Both the position numbers and the translations under genes were made by a program. A DNA stretch of 11,532 nucleotides. Source: Isotricha intestinalis (taxonomy: Eukaryota; Ciliophora; Litostomatea; Vestibuliferida; Isotrichidae). The DNA lies in assembly GCA_023807065.1 (NCBI GenBank), contig JAJJLU010004571.1, positions 1 to 11,532 of the forward strand. Direction: 5' to 3'. Position 1 is the first letter of the stretch; every line of letters starts with the position of its first letter. Of this stretch, positions 1 through 9,000 are shown piece by piece. A model generated the notes under the pieces. That model was not told where the DNA came from and did no database searches. It saw only the letters and a list, made by a program, of their open reading frames with translations.

Positions 1-2
1 TT

Positions 3-3000
3 AAAGAAGTTGATTGTGATTTAAAAATGGAAAATTTAACAATAGATAATCAAATTATTGATTGTGATTCAAGGACCAAAAAAGTTCCTGATGCTTCTAT
101 TTATTTTTGTTTTTTTAACAGTAATAGTGGGGAAAAACTAAAATTTGGAAATGTTTCAATACAATTCAATTCAGTTGATTTAGGTTATATTTTTTCATCA
201 AATTCAATTAATAAAGCAAAATTTGATACATCGATAACTGATTCAAACTTTTCAATTTTTAATCCAACAGGAGATTTTTATATGAAAGCAATTGACCCAA
301 TATTATATTATAGAGTATGGGATTCATATGGATTATACTATATCAATGAAAAATATTTAACTTTAAATGAGAATAATACAATATTATCAGTGATCATTGA
401 AGAAGAAAGAGGATATAATACTTCTACAATCAAAATTAAACGAAAATTATTTGAATATGAAACTATGTATAATGCCCAAGAATATGAATATTATTTTAAC
501 ATAACAATTTATGTTGTTAAATTACCCTCAATTTCTTTCACTCCAGATTATGTTTTAACAGGAAATACAATTCCTGAATCTATAAGAAAAACAAAAATTG
601 ATCCTGGCAATTTTACTCATATGTTTTGTAAAGAAGATTGCCGAGCAACAAGATGCTTTGATTGTGATACTTCTTTTTCCCAAATAATTATTGATTCAAA
701 TGCAAGACCTGGAATAATTTATACTCAAGCAAGAAGATTTACTTCAGCTGGAAAATTAAAAATTATTAGATTAAATACACAAAATGAATGTCAAGAACTT
801 TATGGTCAATTAAAACGTCAAGATGCAATTCTTGATTTCTATATCCCTATTGATGGAAATAAAACTATTACTATTATTTATAATAATTTGCCTATTCGTT
901 ATGATTCAAATTTAAATATCAATAAAAATCCTTTTGATTATACTTTAAAGAGATTTATTATTCCTGCAAAAGAAATTGTTCCGAATGGAATTGCAGAAAT
1001 TTGGTATAATCATAATATTATTTATAGTTTCAAAATAACTTATTCAAATGTAATATTATCACCTTTAATTCAAAGAACTCATAGAATAAATAAATATTTT
1101 CCTAATTCAAATTTTATAAAAATAAAATTTTCAGAACCAATTACAAATGGAGGTGAAAATATAAACAACTTTTATTTAGGATCTAGTAATAATACAGTCA
1201 TTTCAAGAGGTAATTGTACTTTAGAATATGATAATATGACTTTGGAATGTGATAATTCTGAACATTACACTGAATTATACTATGAAGGAATGTGTAGCAA
1301 TGATGGGAAAGGTAATAGTATTCATGGAGGTGTTAGTGGTAAGAGGAGTGGTGCAATGAGAATGGATTATTCTATTAAATATTGTGAACCTAATTCTTCT
1401 TATTTTTATTTAAGTAGGAAATATTTTGTTTTACCGGGAAATGGAAAATTCATTCACTTTTATTTAGAAGTAAGTTCTCAAAATTTAAAATTTCCTTTTA
1501 AAGTTTTTGTTAATAATGATATTGTTACATTTATAAAAACTTTCCAAGGAAAAAGACGATATTATTATTCTACGAATAAAGCAGGAAATTATTCTATTTA
1601 TATTTTAAATTCTGAAAAATCTAAAGAAGGTCCATTGGAAACTGTTTATGTTAGGGATAAAATTACTGATTTTTTCCCTATTTTTAAATCAGATAATATA
1701 TGCATTTACTACAAAGATTATAATACTTTTAGATTTAAGAATAATAATTTTGTGGATTTAAAGTATATTCATGCATATATAGATAAATCATATTTTTCAT
1801 TTTTTCAAGGACTTTCTTCTTCCTATAATATTTTTGCTTATCAAAAATTTTATCTAGGAAATTTAAGTGGTAAAAATGGAATAAACCTTACTTTAGAAAA
1901 AGAAGGATTTTTAACAGTTTATTTTAAATCAGGGAATGATCAAAGTAATCCTATATTATATAAAGAAAATGTTTATTTCACAGATTTAAGAATACCCCTT
2001 GTGACTTATTCTTTTGATACCATAACTATTAGTTCCATTTGTCTTTTATCTAAGTTAACAATAAAAAATTATTATACAAAAATTACATATTCTTTAAATT
2101 GTAATGCTCAACCATCAAGAAAAGGGATATATTATTGTCAAACAAATGGGATTTTTACTTATGGTTTATATCATATTTATTATAATGATAGGGTTGTGTC
2201 TTATACTTTTATTACTGCTCCAATTGAAAATGCGGAATTGACTCCAAATTCCATGGTAACAAAAATTGGAACTAATTCTATTAAGATAACATCAAGTAAT
2301 TTCATTTTATCTACTGTTACCAAAGTTGTAGTAAAAGATAATGATGCAAATTCTTATGTTTATTATTATTGTAATAAAATTGATCCTAAAAGACTCTGTT
2401 TTTATTCTTTAACTGATTCAGAAAAAAATTTCCTTGAATTTTATTTAATAGCTTATCCTGGGAAAATATATAATATTCAATTATTTACTTCAAGAGGAAA
2501 ATCTCAAATTATTCAATTAGGAAAAGAAACAGAAAATATTTCATTTATTTTAACTAGACAATATTATGTAATTAATGTTGATTTTAATATTTTTCCTATT
2601 ATCACAGTTATAGGGGATTATGCTCAAAATATAGAATATATTTATTATAGAAATGAAAGAAAAAATGAAACATTTCAAAATTCTAATAAAATAACAGGAA
2701 ATAACTCAGGAACAGATACTAAAATATTTAACTTTAGACCAGTAGAACCTGGAACTTATTATTTTGCTTTTTCTTTATTCAATGATAATATTAAATTTGA
2801 AATTTTAAATACAAGAATTATTGCAGGAAAAACTATAATGGATATTGCTATTTTCTTTCCTCCAGCAAATACTATAGCTATTTTAAAAACAATGGATTAT
2901 TCAATTAATATAGTAGTTACTTTTTCTATCAAAGTTTTTATTTCATCTTACATAGAAATAAATGAAAATAATATATTAAATATAAATCCTTTAGTTTATT

Positions 3001-6000
3001 TTTCAAGAAAAAGAGGACAAAGTAATTATGTTGCAAAAGTTGATTCGATTAATAAATTAAATGAAGGATTATATAAATTTATTATTCAAGAAGAATCAAG
3101 TGGAAATTTATTATATATTCAAGATATTTATATTTCTGATTTAAGATTTGATAAAGGTTATTATATAGAGAGAAGTTATATTACTGTTAATAATACTCAA
3201 GACTCTATTACTGATTTGTATATAACAGATAATAATGATAATGAATATGAATTAAGCGATGATGAACATTTAGTAAATAATAATAATAGTATTGATATTC
3301 CAATTCCAGTTGAAATCATAAATAATAAAAAATCAGGATATTATAAAGTTGATTTAGATGATAATGATATTGAAACTATATTTTTATCTAAATCAATCAA
3401 TGAATCTTCATTTTCAATTTACCCAATTTCAGGTAAAAATAATGTTGTTATTAAATCAAATGATTATTATCTTAAATTTTTGTCTCATATTATTTTATAT
3501 AATAATAATACTGAAAAAAATTATACAATTAATAATTCTCAAATAACATTTGGAGAAAATAATGAATATATGAAATTTACTCTTCCTTCAAATGATTCAT
3601 TTATTTTAATGGAATTTATTGAAAAATGTCCTAAATCTCCACAAGATTATTGCATTAAAACCATAAATGAAACTCTGAAACATGATGAACCAATTAATTT
3701 TGAATTTGAAACAAATTATCAAATTCCTATAAATGACGAAAAACTAATTACATTTAAATTTAATGAATCACTTTCAAAAGAAAAATTAAATGAATTTATT
3801 TCTAGATTATACATTGACGGAGAATTAAAAATTCTTCAAGAAGAAGAATCATGTTCAATTATTAATAACACAACTATAAATTGTAGATTTGATTATCCTG
3901 GAGAGAGTAAGACATATAAAATTAATTATAATGAATTTAATGATACAGAAAAAGAATATACATATATTTATTATGATTTTAATGGTGAAAATTGTTTAAT
4001 TCAAGGAGAAACGTCTTTATCATATGAATTTAATTTAGGTGATTTAGAATATCCAATTTATTTTAATGAAGAAAAATTAACTAAAAATGCAAACACAAAA
4101 AATTATATAATACCGATATCAAAAGCAAAAAATGAATTAAATAATATATCTCTTGAAATAAATTCAAATAAAATAATTATATATTCTTTTAATTATTATC
4201 CAAAAATTAATATTATTTTTACCGATGAATTTACAACTACTACAAATGGATTAAAATTTAAAATCACCTCAGACACAGATTTATCTATTGATAACATTAC
4301 TTTTTATTTGAGATATCAAACAAGTGAAGAAAAAAAATTAAGCATAATATCAAAATGTTCAAAGACAAATTTAAATATTGATTGTTCAGCGGATTTAAGT
4401 GGATTTGCTGAAGGGATTTATTTCATTCAATACAATGATTTTTGTGGAAAAACTATTGAACTACCGACAATAAAAATTGTTAATCAATTCAAACAATATT
4501 TAATTGATATTTCACCTGATTATATTGAAATAAATTCATCTAATACTGTTATAACTCTTACTTATAACAATGAATTTAATGATACTAACAAACCAATTAA
4601 AATATCTTTAATTAATAAAAATATTGATCAAATACTTGAAGATGCTACTTTTGAGCCAAATGAATACAATAAAAATACATTAACATTTATTTTACCTAAT
4701 AAATATACTAATAAAAAAGGAGAATATAAAATTAAAACTATTTTTGTTGATGAAAATTCGGAAATTATGAGTATAAAAACTTTATTAATTGATGAAAAAT
4801 TATCTTTATATGAAAATAAACAAAGAATTGTTCAATCAAATTCAACTAAAAAAGAAACAAAAATTGGAATAATTTTCAATACAAAAGTAAATTTAAATAG
4901 AATACAAAAGATAACCATTAATGGCATTCAAATAAATAAAAATGAATATTGGATTAATAACAATACGGAATTTTCGAATGTTTTAATGATTAATACAACA
5001 AATAATATAAATTTTTCCGAAATTGGATATAATTATTTTCATATTTATGAAAAAAATGTCAAAGAACCTTTAATTTACACTTTAGAAATATATGAAAAGA
5101 GAGGAGGCAGTTATGATATAATATTGAATCATTTTGTTTATAAAAATACAGAAGATATTTCAGCTTATATTGTTGTTTCTGCAAGTGATGATTGCTATGG
5201 AGTTTTTTATACAATCAATGAAGGAAATTCAACAGCACCTTTTCCTTTAAAAGGATTGTGGAGAAATACTTTTGTACTTAAGACTAATATAATTGAAGGT
5301 TCATTTACTTTTTATTATAATAATGATGTTAATGATCAATTAAAAAAAATAAATCGAACAGTTTATCTTTTTAAAGGTTTATCTACTTTTATTGATATAA
5401 ATAAATTTGATGAATGTCAAATAAATTCATGTCCATTTAGATCTTATCCAAATTATTCAAATGAAAATACTACTAATTGTTTTGTTCATTTTTTCTTCCA
5501 ATTTAATTTCTTAAAAGGAAGACCATCACTTGATATAGATGAAGGACAATTATATTTTAGTTTATATTCTCTTAAAACTAAAGAAACATATGAAATTGCT
5601 AACATAAAAGAAATATCAAATGTTTCAATTAGGCAAAATTTAACAAATGATAATTATATGTTACAATTAATAAGAAAAGATCTTGTTGATGATAAACCTG
5701 TTGTTCTTTTCCAAAAACCAGTAACATTAACAAATTTAAAAATAAATGATATAACATATGAAAATTCAATAATTAAAGTAAATATCGAAACATTATGTTA
5801 CAATGAAGAAAAAATTTCAATTGAGAATACAATACCAAAAAGCCCAACAAACTTTTGTTATAAAGAAGATAATAAGATTGTAATGTGTGAATTTGTGACT
5901 GGTGTTAAAGCACTAAGAAATTATTATCTCAAATATGATGGAATTATAATTCACAATATATCAACAATGGTTGGTTTTTTATATAATATTTCAACTAAAT

Positions 6001-9000
6001 CTCTAAGTAATGGAAAAGCAAGATTTTACATTAAAACTCTTAATGATAAATTTGGAATTTTAAATGTAACAAATATTAATATTAGAGATTTCAATAATCA
6101 AGAAAATCAAATTGAATTTAATTCTGAACAGATTGTTTATGAAAAAGATGATTTGGCGTATATTGATATTGGAGAAATTCATTTAAGTAATAGTGTTTAC
6201 ATTAGTTCAATAACTTTATATAATGGAAATACTTATAATGTTTCTTCAAGTAACACAAATCATTATACATTTAACCAATTAATATCAATAACACCAAATT
6301 ATTTATATTCTTTTGAAGATTATGATGATATATCTATTATAGTTAATCCTAATATAAATGTTTCTTTAATTTATAATAATTCAGAAAACCAAAAAGAAAG
6401 TGAAAATCAAATATTTTGTTCTGTAATAGACAAAAAATATACATGTTTATCATCATCTATTGAGTATGGAATTGATTATTCAATTAATTTTTATAAAAAT
6501 GTAATTTTACGTACAATAAAAGTAAGTTTTGACAACAGATGTTATAATCCAATAAATTCTCATAATATTACATTTACTCTTCAATCTCAACATGAAATCA
6601 CAAATATTTCTGAATTTAAAGTAAAATTATTTAATAATGAAAATGGAAATGAAGAAATTGATAAAGTTCAATTTGCAAACAGTACAAACGATAATAAAGG
6701 AAATTATTTTTATAATTTTAAAATTATTCCACAAGGATTAAAAGCAGGATATTATTTTATAGATATAAATGGTGAAAGATTAAATGGTTCAAATATTACT
6801 ATTGATGATGTTACAATCATAAAAAAAATTGGAGATTTATTTGTTAATTCTTCAAAACAATATTTTATTCTTCAAATTAATCATAATCTCAATTATAAAA
6901 CATTAAACGTTTTCTTAAATAAAGATAATGTTTATATCGATGGTTTTTGTGAAACATCTTTAGACAATAAAAAAACTATCATTTGCCAAATTAATGATAA
7001 TATAACACAATCTGGAACTTATAAATTAGGTTATTTTGATGAATGTTCAAATAAAATTTTTTCTGATTTGAGTTATGATATTAACAATTTATCAATTCCA
7101 TATCCTAATGAAACAAAAATTAAACATATTTATACAAACTCTGATTTATACAATATTACATTTAAAAGTATTGTTGAAAAAAAAAATATTTCAAATATTT
7201 ATTTAATTAAAACTTCTAGTCTTGAAGAAATTGAAGTTAATATCTCAAATATAAGTGAAAAAAATGTTTCAATTACTATTCCAAAAAATTTAAATTTAGG
7301 AAATTATTTAATAAAAATTAAATATTCTAATGATGTGATTATTATCATTCCACTTGTTTCAATTTATGATTCCCAATTCGATATAAAAAATTATATACCT
7401 GAAGTCAGTATCTCTAATTTCAATATTAAAAATTTTTTTATTCAATTTAAAGGATTATATAATGAAAATCAAATTATAGAAGTTTTTATTGTATACGATC
7501 AATGTGGAAATGAAATATTTGAAGAAATTTCATTTATATATGATCAATCAAAAAAAGGAGTGATAATTAAAGAAGATTTAATTATTACCAATAAAGAAGA
7601 ATTACATTTTGAACTTGTAGGAGATATCACAACTTATAGCTATTATTTCCATATAATACAAGAAGAAGGTAGATTTAATCTTTTTGAGTCATCTTTGTTT
7701 TTAAATCCCAAAAATACTTATGTGGATATTGATAATCATGATGGAAGTGGAACTTTTTTAAATCTTACATTAGAATCAATTTCTACATCACAAGGATTAT
7801 CTTTTAAATTTGTTTATTGTAATTCTGACCGTTGTAGATTTATTCTTAATTCTGATACCAGTGATATAGATCAAGTAATACAGACTGAATTAATTTTTAA
7901 TTTGAAAAATTCGGAAGAATATAGAGTTTTACCTATTACATTTATTCCAAAAAATTATTATTGGTTGCCCATCAGAAATTATTATAATTATTTTAAATAT
8001 ATTGATGCACCATATGAAAGTAATTATAGAGCAGTTTTAGATGATATTTTTACTAAGAAACATACTTGGGACTTTTTAAATGAAGCACATAAATATAAAG
8101 TTTTATTCCCATATACAGAAATTCAAGATTATAATATTATTCAAAATAAAGTAACATTAGATTTCGAGTCAAAACAAGGAAACCATACCTTTGTAATTCA
8201 ACATCCAACAAAACCCTCTCGATTCATAATATCAACTTTAAATGATTTTTATTGTCACAAGTTTGGTCACATTTATTATATAAATGAAACTGGATTATCA
8301 TGTGAATCTTGTTCAAATATAGATCCATACCAACCGTATAAACAAGATAATTTTTGTACAAGTGATTGTTGGGGGCCATATCAATATCAATATGAAAAAC
8401 ATATGCAATGTTATGATTCATGTAGTTCTGTCCCATCAAAAACTCATTTATACGAAGAAGGAAATAAATGTGTAGAAGAATGTTCAGAAGATTATGGATT
8501 AGAATTTGCTTCAAGTAACACATGTGTTAATTGTGATTCAATACACAAATATGCAGATAATGGCTATTGTAAAGCTTGTGATGAAGAAAATGAATCTTGG
8601 TGTAGAGCACCTACATATTATAGTAAAGACATTAAAGTTCCATCATGTGATTCTTATGAATGTTATAATAATGAGAGTTATTGTTATATAAAAAATTTTG
8701 AAGCTTATTGTGAATGCGGAGAAGGATTTTTTGGTTTGAGATGTGAATTAGATTTAAAAAATGCAAGTTCAAAAGCAAAAGAATTAGTAGATGACTTTTT
8801 GGTTCCTACAGAAAATGGAAGAATTTCTTATGATGAAGATGGTGAATTATTATATGATTTAGATGATGAAAATAATATTCAAAAAATTAGAGAAATATCT
8901 AATTTAGTGAAAGAACCAAAAATTGCTGTGAAAGTTGGAAGAAGAAAAATAAAGAAATTATTCCATTCTGTTGGTACAATGATTATGAAAATGGTTGATG

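Noticed and set aside
627..665. Zinc-finger reading of the four-cysteine cluster
   Set aside because: The region is predicted to be extracellular, with glycosylation sequons nearby. Disulphides are more likely, and no known zinc-knuckle spacing with His is present.
3358..3546. Short + strand open frame of 62 codons
   Set aside because: It lies wholly inside the large CDS in another frame. Its Ile/Leu-rich product is what out-of-frame reading of this AT-rich DNA gives.
8224..8523. Antisense open frame of 99 codons across the cysteine-rich stalk
   Set aside because: It overlaps a clearly real coding region, and the product has no recognisable domain. It arises from the antisense of Cys/Asn/Tyr codons.
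8506..8691. + strand open frame of 61 codons over the EGF-like region
   Set aside because: The main frame gives well-spaced EGF cysteines here, while this frame gives only Met/Ile/Val-rich sequence.
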